Shown here: positions 14,949 through 22,679 of the stretch, in pieces
Numbering within the stretch: the first letter of the stretch is position 1
How the letters are laid out: each line of letters begins with the position of its first letter
NCBI GenBank assembly: GCA_005883235.1
Contig: VAYE01000197.1
Coordinates: forward strand, 1-22,679
Source: Actinomycetota bacterium
Lineage (GTDB): Bacteria > Actinomycetota > Thermoleophilia > Gaiellales > Gaiellaceae
Reading direction: 5' to 3'
Length of the DNA stretch: 22,679 bases
The notes under the pieces: model-generated
Told to the model about the DNA's origin: nothing
Databases searched by the model: none
Seen by the model: only the letters and a program-made list of their open reading frames with translations
Made by a program: the position numbers and the translations under genes

Positions 14949-15496
14949 GTCACCTTCACCTCCCGCCGCGCCTTGAGCAGGTAGCCGGCGAGCGCCACGA
15001 CGGCGAGCGCGAAGCCCGTCCAGAAGAGCCAGAGCGGCCAGTCGGTGCTCTCGCGGGTCACCATCACGAAGCCCAGCGACGCGTACAGCAGCCAGGTCGC
15101 CGCCTTGCCTGCGAGGTTGACGGAAAAGTCGTAGCCGCGTTCCACGACGAGCTTGTACCCCGCGACGAGCGCAACGTCACGCGCCGGGATCGCGAGGGCG
15201 GCCCAGGGCAGCCTGCCCGCGTGCCAGAGGAGGATGACCGCGGCGTCGATCAGCAGCCGGTCGGCGAGCGGGTCGGCGACCTTGCCGAAGCCGGACTCGA
15301 CGTGCCACACGCGCGCCAGCCAGCCGTCGATCTGATCGGTGACGGCTGCGGCCCCGAACAGGATCGCGGCGGGCCAGCTCCGGCCACCGTCGCAGGTCAG
15401 GACGAGGGCCACGAAGACCGGGATCACCACGAGCCGGGCCACGGTCAGCGCGTTCGGAATCTGAGCCACTGGGGCTGGAACGGCGCGCGTCGCCAT
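14945..15496 (-). CDS. CDP-alcohol phosphatidyltransferase (PgsA-like)
   Basis: 183 residues, integral membrane. The complete CDP-alcohol phosphotransferase signature D(x)2DG(x)2AR(x)8G(x)3D(x)3D is present, from [10 protein letters not shown] (about residues 53-62) to [12 protein letters not shown] (about 71-82). About five TM helices are visible. The family transfers a phosphatidyl group from CDP-diacylglycerol to an alcohol such as glycerol-3-phosphate, inositol phosphate or cardiolipin precursors; phosphatidylglycerophosphate synthase is the most likely role. ATG start with a TATCCT box 6 nt upstream. First gene of the minus-strand run with manC. Confidence 0.9.
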   Translation of the reverse strand: MATRAVPAPVAQIPNALTVARLVVIPVFVALVLTCDGGRSWPAAILFGAAAVTDQIDGWLARVWHVESGFGKVADPLADRLLIDAAVILLWHAGRLPWAALAIPARDVALVAGYKLVVERGYDFSVNLAGKAATWLLYASLGFVMVTRESTDWPLWLFWTGFALAVVALAGYLLKARREVKVT

Positions 15497-15502
15497 GCTG
15501 AA

Positions 15503-15508
15503 AGGATA
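15503..15508 (-). promoter_or_regulatory. Candidate leaderless -10 box TATCCT for pgsA-like gene
   Basis: TATCCT on the minus strand ends 6 nt before the ATG at 15496. On the plus strand the same bases are part of AAAGGA, a good Shine-Dalgarno 7 nt before the divergent GTG at 15514. Six bases may thus serve as promoter on one strand and ribosome binding site on the other. Confidence 0.45.
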
Positions 15509-15513
15509 CGGGG

Positions 15514-16523
15514 GTGGCGGAAAGGCTCACGCTGCCGGGCTTCGTCAACGCGCATAGCCACGCCTTCCAGCGCGCCTTGCGCGGACGCACGGAGGGCTCG
15601 GACTTCTGGGAGTGGCGCTCGGCCATGCTGGCCCTGGCCGAGGGACTGTCCCCCGACCAGGTCCGTTCAGGCTACGTCCCGGTGTACCGCGAGATGCTGG
15701 CCGCGGGCTACACAGTTGTCGGCGAGTTCCACTACCTCGGGCTGCCGGAGGCTCACGCGGCGGTCGAGGCGGCGGCGGAGGCCGGGATCGAGATCGTCCT
15801 CCTGCTCGCGGCCTACGGGCGCGGCGGGCTGGAGCGCCTCCGCCAGGACTCGCCGGCCGAGTACCTGGAGCAGCTCGAGTCGGTGCGTGCGACGGGAGTG
15901 CGAGTCGGGCTCGCGCCCCACTCCGTCCGCGCCTGCCCGCGGGAGTGGCTCGAGGAGCTGGGCGCCTACGCCGCCCGCGAGTCGCTGCCGCTGCACGTGC
16001 ACGCCGACGAGCAGCCGCGCGAGATCGAGGAATGCGTTGCCGAGCACGGGCTGCGGCCGGTCGAGCTGCTCGCGGAGGCGGGCTGCCTCGGCCCGCACAC
16101 GACGGTCGTGCACGCGACCCACGCCGACGAGCACGAGCTCGACCTCCTCGCCGAAGCCGGCGCCCGCGTCTGCGTCTGCCCAACGACGGAGGCGAACCTC
16201 GGCGACGGTTTCTGCCCGGTGGAGGAGATCTGCGCCCGAGGGATCGGGATGTGCATCGGCTCCGACTCGAACGTGCGCATCGACCCACTCGAAGAGCTGC
16301 GAGAGCTCGAGGGGATTGCGCGCAGGGTGACACGTAGACGCAACATCGTCTCGGTCTCGACGCTGCTCTGCTGCGGCGCGGACGAGGGGGCGGCCGCGCT
16401 GGGGCTCGAGCGCTGGTCGGACGTCGATGTTGACCTCGAGCATCGTTCGCTCGCGGGCGTCGAGCCCCAGGACGTGCACGCTGCGCTCATCTTCGGGTGC
16501 GGCGCAGACGTCTTCGCTACGGC

Positions 16524-16527
<4 letters not shown>
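15514..16527 (+). CDS. Amidohydrolase, HutF (formimidoylglutamate deiminase)-like, short
   Basis: 337 residues from GTG, with AAAGGA at SD distance. Metal-dependent amidohydrolase: HSHAFQR with H14/H16, EFHYLG at 71-76 (as in HutF/AtzB-like enzymes), LAPHS at 133-137, HVHADEQ at 161-167, HATH at 200-203 and GSDSN at 249-253. HutF deiminates N-formimino-L-glutamate in histidine degradation. No other hut gene is nearby, and the protein lacks most of the usual N- and C-terminal composite beta-sandwich (family about 450 residues), so a related deaminase or chlorohydrolase activity is possible. Its TAA overlaps the TAG of the next, opposite gene. Confidence 0.82.
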
Positions 16528-16649
<122 letters not shown>

Positions 16650-16708
16650 GTTTTCACCCCCCTTTCGCCCGTAGATACGGAGGGCGCCGCGCGCCGGTTT
16701 CTCGCTTC

Positions 16709-16714
16709 TAGAGT
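16709..16714 (+). promoter_or_regulatory. Candidate leaderless -10 box TAGAGT before cupin
   Basis: TAGAGT ends 7 nt before the GTG start at 16722 and no SD is present, the expected layout of a leaderless promoter. It lies in the 72-bp divergent gap facing the glycine-tail gene. Confidence 0.45.
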
Positions 16715-16721
16715 TCACGCC

Positions 16722-17264
16722 GTGACGGTCCCGGAAGCACCGCTGCGACAGACGAAGTTCGGTCTCGCGCCCGAGGGCTCGGGCTGGTTCGTCGTCAACG
16801 CGGGAGAGATCCGCTGGCGCCGCTGGGAGCGCCTCGGCGTCTACTGCGACTTCGAGGGCAAACGGCGCTTCCCGCAGCTCGGCGTCAACATCAGCGTGCT
16901 CCAGCCCGGCGAGAGCCTCGGCCGCTACCACGCCGAGAACGCGCAGGAGGACTTTCTCGTCGTCTCCGGCCGCTGTGTCGTGGTCGTCGAAGACGAGGAG
17001 CGGGAGCTCCGGGCCTGGGACTTCTTCCACTCGCCGCCCGGGACCAGGCACATGATCGTCGGCGCCGGAGACGGCCCGTCGGTTGTGGTCGCAGTCGGCG
17101 CACGGGGTCGCGGCCGCAAGGGCCTGGTGTACCCGCCCTCGCGCGTGGCCGCGAAGCACGGCATCTCCGTTGCGCAGGAGACGAACAATCCGTCCGAGGC
17201 GTACGCCGACCTCGAGCGGCCCAAGCGCGTCACCTACGAGGACGGTTGGCTGCCGGGTCTCTAG
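16722..17264 (+). CDS. Cupin-domain protein
   Basis: 180 residues from GTG; the frame is open upstream but only this start fits the TAGAGT box and the cupin fold. A single cupin barrel: motif 1 G63..LGRYHAENAQEDF with H70 and E76 or D77 as possible metal ligands, G83 closing it; motif 2 PPGTRHMIV at 105-113 with H110. The tail (about 130-180) is hydrophilic, ending YEDGWLPGL. Mono-cupins include isomerases, dioxygenases and sugar-binding sensors; the substrate cannot be inferred. Its TAG overlaps the TAG of the opposite gene by 4 bp (CTAG). Confidence 0.82.
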   Translation: MTVPEAPLRQTKFGLAPEGSGWFVVNAGEIRWRRWERLGVYCDFEGKRRFPQLGVNISVLQPGESLGRYHAENAQEDFLVVSGRCVVVVEDEERELRAWDFFHSPPGTRHMIVGAGDGPSVVVAVGARGRGRKGLVYPPSRVAAKHGISVAQETNNPSEAYADLERPKRVTYEDGWLPGL

Positions 17265-18205
17265 AGGTGCCGGGCGAGCGCGTGCAGGACGGCCTGCATC
17301 ACGCGTAGTCGGTTGTTCCCGAAGCGGAAGTCGAACTCGGCGAATCCTGCAACTGCGGCAGCGTCGCGGGCGGCCACGTAGCTCTCCCGCCAGCGGTCGA
17401 CCTCGGCCGGCGCGAGCCCGCGCGTGTTCCCGCCCAGCCCGGCCGCGAGGTGATAGCCGGGCGTCATGGCGGCGACGTACTTGCGCGCGAGGGCCTGACG
17501 CACGGGTCCTCCCTGCTGCAGGGCGCGCTGGCCGCTCGCCTCGGCGCGTGCGGCCGCCCTCGGATCACCCACGAACTCGGGGTACTCCTCGCCGAGCAGG
17601 CCCAGGCACGACCGATTCAGGATCCGCCAGAAGGCGCTGAGCTCCGGCGTGACGGGCCGGCGCGGGAGCGTGAACGCCGTGTGGGCCCACCACACGAGCC
17701 CCTGGCGCGGGCGGTCGCCGAGCCGCGTCCTTCCCGAGAGAAGGCCGCTGAGGACGCCGCGCGTGAACTCTCGGTACTGGCGGCCCTGGCCGCCCGCCGC
17801 CTCGGCCTGAATCTCGTCGAGCTGCCACGCCTGCACCGTCGCACCGGCGTCCTCGGCCGCGCGAATCGCGTCGCGAAAGCGGGCGCCGAGCTCAACTCCC
17901 CACCGGACTCGCGGCGCAGTCGAGAGGCGGAGCAGCTCCGGGAGATCCGGCAGCGGGCCGGCAAGGCTTCTGTTTGCAGTGTCCTGCGGAAGCCTGCGGC
18001 GCTCCCAGTACCAGCTCGGCTTCAGGTGGAACATCGGCGCGTAGCGATAGCCCGCGTTCTCGATCGCGTCTGCGAGCTCGCCCCCGACGCCGTAGCTCCC
18101 GACGTACACGCGCGCGTTCGCCGGCAGCCCGGCCCCGCCCGCCGCCCGGAGCAAGCGCGGTAGCACGCTCGGCGCGAAGTAGGAGAGGGCGAGCAGCCGT
18201 GGCAT
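17261..18205 (-). CDS. Hypothetical protein, possible TIM-barrel-like
   Basis: 314 residues from ATG at 18205; a GTG at 18214 is also in frame but falls inside the flanking repeat unit, so ATG is preferred. It begins MPRLLALSYFAPSVLPRLLRA, not a clear signal peptide. Short hydrophobic strands alternate with helices and an acidic WQLDEIQAE (about 120-128) could be catalytic. The pattern would fit a (beta/alpha)8 fold, but I recognise no family. Later blocks include LVWWAHTAFTLP and an aromatic FAEFDFRFGNNRLR near the C-terminus. The 5' flank is the tandem palindromic repeat. Confidence 0.65.
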   Translation of the reverse strand: MPRLLALSYFAPSVLPRLLRAAGGAGLPANARVYVGSYGVGGELADAIENAGYRYAPMFHLKPSWYWERRRLPQDTANRSLAGPLPDLPELLRLSTAPRVRWGVELGARFRDAIRAAEDAGATVQAWQLDEIQAEAAGGQGRQYREFTRGVLSGLLSGRTRLGDRPRQGLVWWAHTAFTLPRRPVTPELSAFWRILNRSCLGLLGEEYPEFVGDPRAAARAEASGQRALQQGGPVRQALARKYVAAMTPGYHLAAGLGGNTRGLAPAEVDRWRESYVAARDAAAVAGFAEFDFRFGNNRLRVMQAVLHALARHL

Positions 18206-18475
18206 CTGCGCCACGCCCCGTCAAGCCGCGGTGTAACCACGCTCTGGGTTAACGCTCGCCCGGCGGAGCCGGGCGAGCTCTCACACGGCATCGCAAGCGA
18301 TGCCTCGGCAGGCTGCGCCACGCCCCGTCAAGCGGCGGTGTAACCACGCTCTGGGTTAACGCTCGCCCGGCGGAGGCCGGGCGAGCTTTCACGAGGCATC
18401 GCAAGCGATGCCTCGGCAGGCTGCGCCAGGGCTCGCCGGGCCTCAGGCATGACCTCTGGTTGACGCTCACACCTC
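18206..18475. repeat. Tandem ~107-bp repeats with paired palindromes
   Basis: Unit 1 (18206-18312) and unit 2 (18313-18420) are nearly identical; a third copy from 18421 is truncated and degenerate. Each full unit holds HP1, GCTCGCCCGGC-GGA-GCCGGGCGAGC (11-bp stem, 18254-18278; in unit 2 the loop has one extra G), and HP2, GGCATCGC-AA-GCGATGCC (18287-18304 and again near 18395-18412). Unit ends share CTGCGCCA. The architecture matches copy A at 2292-2343. No ORF of note lies in this stretch. It fills most of the gap between the unknown gene and the receiver gene. Confidence 0.85.
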
Positions 18476-18609
18476 GCACACCTCACGCTCGCATTCCGCC
18501 CAGACTCGGCTCATGTGTAAGAGACGTCGAGTATGGTGAAACGGATCCTGGCCGGATGGCCAGCACATACTGGCTTCACTCCTCGCCGTCAGCGAGAGAT
18601 AGTCATTCA
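18476..18609. other. Upstream region of receiver gene
   Basis: 134 bp without a gene. TATGGT at 18532-18537 is a good TANNNT box but no -35 at 17 nt is seen. An in-frame ATG at 18556 could extend the receiver protein by 18 residues (MASTYWLHSS...). No other structure is evident. Confidence 0.3.
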
Positions 18610-19032
18610 ATGTCGGGCGCCGCCCCCGAGAAACCGATCCGGATCCTGCTAGCGGGCGGCCAGAAGTTGCTCGTGAAGGCGCTCGAGGCGCGGCTCGAGG
18701 GAAGCACGCGCTTCGACGTCGTAGGCGTCGCCTTCGACGCCGAGGAGGCCGCCAGGCAGGCCGAATCGCTCTCGCCTGATGTCGTCTTGCTCGACGCCGC
18801 CCCTGGCGAGCTCGACGTCCTCGACGCTGCTCGCCGGCTCTCGCACGAGGAGCAGCCGCCCAAGGTCTTGATCCTCACCGATGAGGACACCGAGCTCGAC
18901 GCCGTCGAGGCTCACCGCGCCGGAGCCGTCGCGTTCCTCCGCAGGCCGCCCTCTGCCGGCGAGCTGATCGAAACGCTCGAGCTCGTGACGGCGCTTGTGG
19001 TCGACACGGCCCAAGCACGCTCGGGCTCGTAG
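18610..19032 (+). CDS. Stand-alone degenerate receiver (CheY-like) domain protein
   Basis: 140 residues with the receiver fold alone. Strand 1 reads RILLAGGQ: Gly16-Gly17 replace the conserved acidic pair that binds Mg2+. The phospho-acceptor position is kept (VVLLDAAP, Asp62). The switch Thr is T90 (LILTD), and the conserved Lys is replaced by Arg111 (FLRRPPS). Without the acidic pair, normal phosphorylation is unlikely, so this is probably a pseudo-receiver that signals by binding or by expression level. No output domain or kinase is next to it. It faces a second receiver-like gene with 3 bp between the stops. ATG at 18610 is used; 18556 is an alternative. Confidence 0.75.
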   Translation: MSGAAPEKPIRILLAGGQKLLVKALEARLEGSTRFDVVGVAFDAEEAARQAESLSPDVVLLDAAPGELDVLDAARRLSHEEQPPKVLILTDEDTELDAVEAHRAGAVAFLRRPPSAGELIETLELVTALVVDTAQARSGS

Positions 19033-19035
19033 GCC

Positions 19036-19485
19036 CTAAGCCGCGGCTGGTCGGGTCGTCTCGAGCGGCGAAGGCGAGAGCGCCTCGGGAAGCGCGGCCT
19101 CCACCGAGTCGAAGCGCTCGGTCTTCACGACGAACGCGATCGCGCCTGCGCCGAACGCCGCCAGGACCTGACCCGGCTCCTCCAGCGACCCGACCGCGAC
19201 CGCCGTCAGATCCGGAACACGTGAGCGCGCCTCGCGAACGCATTCGACCCCGCCCGCCACGGGATCGGCGACGAGGAGGCCTGGCTTGTGGCGGTCGACG
19301 AGCTCGAGCGCGCGCTCTGCCTCACGCGCAGACCCGACGACTTCCACGCCGTTTTTCGACAGGACGTCCTCGATCGCGCCCAGCCAGAGGGGCGACGCAT
19401 CCAGAATTACCGCATTTTCGATTGGTTTCACCGCAGCACCCTCAATTCCCCCGCCCTCGGATGTTTCAATCAGGATCTTAGTCAC
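19036..19485 (-). CDS. Second stand-alone receiver-like protein
   Basis: 149 residues from the GTG at 19485 (GGGGGG just upstream); a GTG 18 codons later, giving MKPIENAVILDASP with GAGG at good distance, is equally likely. Receiver marks: VILDASP with only one acid (Asp29), LLVADP with Asp74 as acceptor, VAVGS with Ser100, FVVK with Lys121. It is thus less degenerate than its neighbour: the acceptor and Lys are present, one of the two acids is lost. There is no output domain. The two receiver proteins are different enough not to be a recent duplication. Confidence 0.7.
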   Translation of the reverse strand: MTKILIETSEGGGIEGAAVKPIENAVILDASPLWLGAIEDVLSKNGVEVVGSAREAERALELVDRHKPGLLVADPVAGGVECVREARSRVPDLTAVAVGSLEEPGQVLAAFGAGAIAFVVKTERFDSVEAALPEALSPSPLETTRPAAA

Positions 19486-19584
19486 GCGCCCCCCGCTGTA
19501 AACCCATTTACTGGACCGAAACCTGTTCTTCTCGCCGTTGCTCGACGTCCGCCGCGCGTCTCAGACTCTGGGCAAGGCACAGTC

Positions 19585-19953
19585 ATGGTGCAACTGAGAC
19601 TTCACGACCCTTCGCTCACCACGGAGCTCGTCACGTTCCTCCGCAGGTGCCAATGCAGCGTGCGTGATCTCGGGCCCGCGACGGTGGGAGTCGGCCTCGG
19701 CCACCCCATCGACCCCGACGCAGCCGTGCAGCGCCTGCAGTCAGGCCTCTGCTACCGCTGCGGCAACTTGATCGCCGACTCCCTCTTCCGGCTCGGCTCG
19801 TCCCGCTGCCACGACTGCCGCGAGAGCCCGGGTCTCGACACGCGGCCAGACATCGACGCCCTCCGCGAGGACTGGACGCGGATGGAGGTCGAGTCGTACC
19901 TGAGAGTCTGGCGCTCGCTCCACCCCGACGCGTACGTCGAGCTGGTCGCGTAA
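19585..19953 (+). CDS. Zinc-ribbon-type hypothetical protein
   Basis: 122 residues from ATG, with AAGG as a weak SD. Two Cys pairs, CYRC (about 54-57) and CHDC (about 73-76), spaced as a zinc ribbon, follow an N-terminal alpha/beta segment (VQLRLHDPSLTTELVTFLRR with CQCS at about 23-26). The C-terminal third is helical and aromatic (MEVESYLRVWRSLHPDAYVEL). Function unknown. The 99-bp gap to the divergent receiver gene should hold both promoters; no clear boxes are seen. Its stop is 7 bp from the stop of the XRE gene. Confidence 0.6.
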   Translation: MVQLRLHDPSLTTELVTFLRRCQCSVRDLGPATVGVGLGHPIDPDAAVQRLQSGLCYRCGNLIADSLFRLGSSRCHDCRESPGLDTRPDIDALREDWTRMEVESYLRVWRSLHPDAYVELVA

Positions 19954-19960
19954 GCGCTCC

Positions 19961-20257
19961 TCAGCCCAGGCGTTTGTAGAGCCGGTCGATCAGGTCCGGC
20001 ATGGCCTCGAGCTTGCGTGTGATCACGCGCAGGCGGTACTCACGGAAGTGCTCGGGCTCGACGCCGAGCGCCTTGGCGAGCTGCCGGACGACCTTGTCCG
20101 AGGGCACCGGGCGGTTGCCGTGCACGAGGTGGTTGAGGTAGCCCGCGGAGAGCTTCGTCTTGTCCGCGAGGCCGCGGTAGGTCACGCCGGTCTCGCCCAT
20201 CAGGTGCTCGATCGTCGGGCCGAAAGGCTGCTCGCTGAACCGGCGCCTGCGGGCCAT
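19961..20257 (-). CDS. XRE-family helix-turn-helix regulator
   Basis: 98 residues. Residues about 14-75 form a lambda-repressor-type HTH: IEHLMGETGVTYRGLADKTK, LSAGYLNHLVHGNRPVPS, then VVRQLAKALGVEPEHF. The C-terminal 25 residues are basic and helical (YRLRVITRKLEAMPDLIDRL). No sensor domain is present. The ATG shares one base with the stop of proS (TGATG), so it is translationally coupled to the prolyl-tRNA synthetase and probably cotranscribed. Target unknown. Confidence 0.85.
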   Translation of the reverse strand: MARRRRFSEQPFGPTIEHLMGETGVTYRGLADKTKLSAGYLNHLVHGNRPVPSDKVVRQLAKALGVEPEHFREYRLRVITRKLEAMPDLIDRLYKRLG

Positions 20258-21915
20258 CAGAGCACGCTCCCGAGCTCGCCGATCGGCACGCGCCGCTCTT
20301 CCCCGCTCTCACGCTCGCGCACATCGACCGCTCCGTCCTCGAGCGTCTTCTTGCCCACTGTGACCCGCAGCGGTATCCCGATCAGGTCTGCGTCGGCGAA
20401 CTTCTCGCCGGCGCGCTGGTCACGGTCGTCGAGCAGGACGTCCGCCCCTGCCTCGTCGAGCACGCGCGCGGTCTCCTCCGCCTGCTCATCCACCCCGGGC
20501 AACGCGACCACGTGCACATCGTACGGGGCCACGGAGCGCGGCCACACGATTCCCTGCTCGTCGTGGTGCTGCTCGACCGCCGCAGCCATCATCCGCGCGG
20601 GGCCGATCCCGTAGCTGCCCATGATCAGCACCTTCTCGGAGCCGTTCTCGTCGAGGAACGTCGCCCCGAGCGGCGCGGTGTACTTCGTCTCGAGCTTGAA
20701 GATGTGCCCGACTTCGATCGCAATCTGAAGATGAAGATGCCCGCCGCACTCGGGGCACGCGTCTCCTTCGCGAATCTCTCGCAGGTCGGCGAACCGGGGC
20801 TCGAAGTCGCGGCCGGCCTGGACGCCGCGCAGGTGCACGTCGTCGCGGTTGGCACCCACGACGTACTGCCCCTCGCGCAGCGCCTCGTCGGCGAGCACCT
20901 CGACCGAAGCGCCCACCGGGCCGATCGAGCCGCCGGAGGCCCCGAACGTCTGGCGGATCTCCTCCTGCTCGGCCGGCCGGAAGTCCTCACCCAGAGCCTC
21001 CAGCAGCTTCATCTCGTTGAGCCGGTCGTCGCCCCGCACCAGCGCGAGGATGACACGCCCGTCCGTCACGACAGGCATCGCCTTCGCCGTGGCACGGGGG
21101 TCGACGCCGAGGAACTCCGAGACGGCCTCGATCGTTCGCTGCCCGGGAGTAGCGACCTCCTGCGGCTCAGGTAGCTCGTCCGGGAACTCGGGTGACGAAG
21201 GCCGCCCTTGCGCGATCTCGAGGTCGGCCGCGTAGTCGCCGTTCTCGCAGGTCACGAGCGTGTTCTCACCCGAGCCGGTGGGCGCAAGGTAGTCCTTGCT
21301 GCCGCTCCCGCCCATGATCCCGGATTCCGCGGCGACCTCGTAGGCCTCGATTTCGCACCGTTCGAAGATCCGGGTGTAGGCGACAGAGTGCTTCTGGAAG
21401 CTCTCGTCGAGCCCGGCCTCGTCGCGGTCGAACGAGTAGCCGTCCTTCATGATGAACTCGCGGAGGCGGAGCAGGGCACCGCGGGGGCGCGGCTCGTCGC
21501 GGTCCTTCGTCTGGAAGTGGTACCAGATCTGCGGCAGCTCCTTGTACGAGCGGATCTCGCGCGCGTGGAAGGCGACCGTCTCCTCGTGCGTGAGCGGCAG
21601 GATGTAGTCGCGGCCGATGCGGTCCTTCAGGTGGAAGAGCTCCGGGATCGAGATTCGTCCTGTGGCCTCCCAGAGCTCGGCGGGCGTGAGGACTGGCATG
21701 AGCAGCTCCTGCGCGCCGAATGCGTCGAGCTCCTCGCGGATGATCTGTTCGACCTTCCGGTGCACGCGCCAGCCGAGCGGCATCAGCGTCCAGAGCCCGC
21801 CGGCGACCTGGCGGATGAAGCCGCCGCGGACGAGCAGCTTGTGCGAGACGGCCTCGGCGTCGGCGGGATCCTCGCGCAGCGTCGGCAGGAAAAGCTGTGA
21901 ACCTCGAGCAATCAC
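20257..21915 (-). CDS. proS: Prolyl-tRNA synthetase (bacterial type, with INS domain)
   Basis: 552 residues, close to the usual ~570. It charges tRNA-Pro. Class II motifs: motif 1 around FGAQELLMPVLTPAELWEATGR, motif 2 RPRGALLRLREFIMKDGYSF (about 143-162), motif 3 GSYGIGPARMMAAAVEQ (about 442-458). The YbaK-like insertion (editing) domain fills roughly 225-385, placing this in the bacterial ProS type 1 group. The C-terminal anticodon-binding domain (VHVVALPG... to the end) is present. GTG start with GGCGG upstream, 15 bp after the ispG stop. The ispG-proS order is common in actinobacteria. Confidence 0.96.
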   Translation of the reverse strand: MIARGSQLFLPTLREDPADAEAVSHKLLVRGGFIRQVAGGLWTLMPLGWRVHRKVEQIIREELDAFGAQELLMPVLTPAELWEATGRISIPELFHLKDRIGRDYILPLTHEETVAFHAREIRSYKELPQIWYHFQTKDRDEPRPRGALLRLREFIMKDGYSFDRDEAGLDESFQKHSVAYTRIFERCEIEAYEVAAESGIMGGSGSKDYLAPTGSGENTLVTCENGDYAADLEIAQGRPSSPEFPDELPEPQEVATPGQRTIEAVSEFLGVDPRATAKAMPVVTDGRVILALVRGDDRLNEMKLLEALGEDFRPAEQEEIRQTFGASGGSIGPVGASVEVLADEALREGQYVVGANRDDVHLRGVQAGRDFEPRFADLREIREGDACPECGGHLHLQIAIEVGHIFKLETKYTAPLGATFLDENGSEKVLIMGSYGIGPARMMAAAVEQHHDEQGIVWPRSVAPYDVHVVALPGVDEQAEETARVLDEAGADVLLDDRDQRAGEKFADADLIGIPLRVTVGKKTLEDGAVDVRERESGEERRVPIGELGSVL

Positions 21916-21930
21916 CGTTGCCGCCTGAGA

Positions 21931-22679
21931 CTACTCGAGCGGGATCATCGAGGCTTCTGCCATGGCCAGGGCGGCCGGCTTGGCCATCTTGAGGCGCTTC
22001 GGGCGGTGCATTCCGTCGGCGATCCACTTGTCGATCTCGTGGAAAAGCTCGTCGATCAGGATGTCCGAGGAGACCTTCTTGAGCACGCGGCCGTGGGCGT
22101 AGACGAAGCCGACGTCGCGGCCGCCGGCGATGCCGAAGTCCGCGTCGCCCGCCTCGCCGGGCCCATTCACCGCGCAGCCGAGGACTGCGACCTCGAAGTG
22201 CTGCGGGTAGGCCCGCAGCCGCTCCTCCACCGCCTCCGCGAGCGTCTGCACGCCCACGTTGTCGCGGCCGCAGGAAGGGCAGGCGATCATGATCGGCCCG
22301 CGCTCGCGCAGGCCGAGCGCCTTCAGGATCTCGAACGCGGTCCGCACCTCCTCGACCGGATCAGCGGTGAGCGAGACGCGGATGGTGTCGCCGATCCCGT
22401 CGACGAGCAGAGCCCCCATCCCGACGGCGCTCTTGATCGAGCCGGAGTACGGCGTCCCCGCCTCAGTCACGCCGAGGTGCAGCGGGTACGGAACCTTCTC
22501 CGAGAGCGTGCGGTAGGCCCGGATCATCGTCGGCACGTGGCTCGACTTGACCGAGATCTTGAACTCGTAGAAGCCGAGGCTCTCGAGCAGGCGCACCTCC
22601 TCGAGGGCAGCCTCGACGAGCGCCTCGGCCTGGTCGCGGTGGGCGACGTCTGCCAGGTGCTTGGGGAGCGAGCCCGAGT
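21931..22679 (-). CDS. ispG: 4-hydroxy-3-methylbut-2-enyl diphosphate synthase, C-terminal part (IspG/GcpE)
   Basis: The frame is open to the window edge (about 248 residues seen), so the N-terminus lies outside. It catalyses the penultimate MEP-pathway step, MEcPP to HMBPP, with a [4Fe-4S] cluster. Visible marks: SLPKHL and EALVEAALEEVRLLE at the left part of the fragment, KISVKSSHV, HLGVTEAGT, the cluster region CPSCGRDN and VLGCAVNGPGEA with the conserved Cys residues and Glu. The bacterial-type short form ends MIPLE. An internal GTG at 22596 is not the start. It is upstream of proS in the same transcript. Confidence 0.95.
   Translation of the reverse strand, partial: SGSLPKHLADVAHRDQAEALVEAALEEVRLLESLGFYEFKISVKSSHVPTMIRAYRTLSEKVPYPLHLGVTEAGTPYSGSIKSAVGMGALLVDGIGDTIRVSLTADPVEEVRTAFEILKALGLRERGPIMIACPSCGRDNVGVQTLAEAVEERLRAYPQHFEVAVLGCAVNGPGEAGDADFGIAGGRDVGFVYAHGRVLKKVSSDILIDELFHEIDKWIADGMHRPKRLKMAKPAALAMAEASMIPLE

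Noticed and set aside
12540..14984. Very long plus-strand ORF (814 codons) opposite manC
   Set aside because: It is the antisense of the manC/PMM fusion; Asp/Arg/Leu-rich translation with no domain, typical of GC-rich shadow frames.
18206..18475. Possible CRISPR array
   Set aside because: Units are ~107 bp, nearly identical throughout with no variable spacers, and contain two hairpins each; only two full copies.
18510..18525. Sequence resembling a transposase mosaic end used in library preparation (ATGTGTAAGAGAC)
   Set aside because: It lacks two bases of the mosaic end and the flanks do not match adapter sequence; a chance resemblance is more likely.

Overview
High-GC bacterial chromosome segment. 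Gene content and protein style (two RpoD-like sigma factors, a GarA-like FHA/MerR pair, an RsiG-like small protein, a ManC-phosphomannomutase fusion, GTG starts, leaderless promoter signatures) point to a deep-branching actinobacterium, most likely class Thermoleophilia (Gaiellales/Solirubrobacterales). This placement is inferred from protein resemblance, not from a marker-gene tree. No rRNA, tRNA, CRISPR array, prophage or insertion sequence was found.

Layout. 1-5.2 kb: the 3' end of an HNH-repeat protein, a class II glutamine amidotransferase, an RpoD-like sigma factor, a CpsB/YwqE-type PHP phosphatase, then (minus strand) an EryCIII-like glycosyltransferase downstream of a second RpoD-like sigma factor. 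5.3-7.9 kb: a class A penicillin-binding protein with a long polyproline tail. Its frame stays open far upstream of its only usable start codon and there encodes a helix-turn-helix segment and the membrane anchor. 7.84-8.24 kb: an AT-rich gene-free stretch with clustered DnaA-box-like sequences, a palindrome next to a TTGACA box, and a possible structured RNA. 8.2-9.7 kb: small coiled-coil and membrane proteins.

9.1-15.5 kb is mostly one minus-strand run: pgsA-like phosphatidyltransferase, manC/PMM fusion, rsiG-like, garA-like, merR, apt, a Cys-rich protein and a membrane protein. The pgsA-manC, rsiG-garA and garA-merR junctions are ATGA overlaps and merR-apt is 1 nt apart, so these are probably translationally coupled. 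15.5-18.2 kb holds alternating single genes (HutF-like amidohydrolase, a glycine-tailed microprotein, a cupin, an unknown). 18.2-18.5 kb carries tandem ~107 bp palindromic repeats. 18.6-20 kb has two convergent degenerate receiver-domain proteins, a zinc-ribbon protein and an XRE regulator. The right end is the housekeeping pair ispG-proS, read on the minus strand, with the XRE gene coupled to proS.

Themes. (1) Regulation of envelope and carbon storage: RsiG-like (a c-di-GMP-type motif), GarA-like (an ETT phosphoswitch-like motif), ManC, PgsA and CpsB-like genes lie near each other. (2) All seven convergent gene pairs overlap at their 3' ends or lie within 7 bp, leaving no room for classical terminators between them. 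(3) Several genes have a TANNNT box 6-7 nt before the start codon, as expected for leaderless mRNAs. The strongest candidates for something undescribed are the HTH-fused penicillin-binding protein with its leader region, and the RsiG-GarA-MerR operon.
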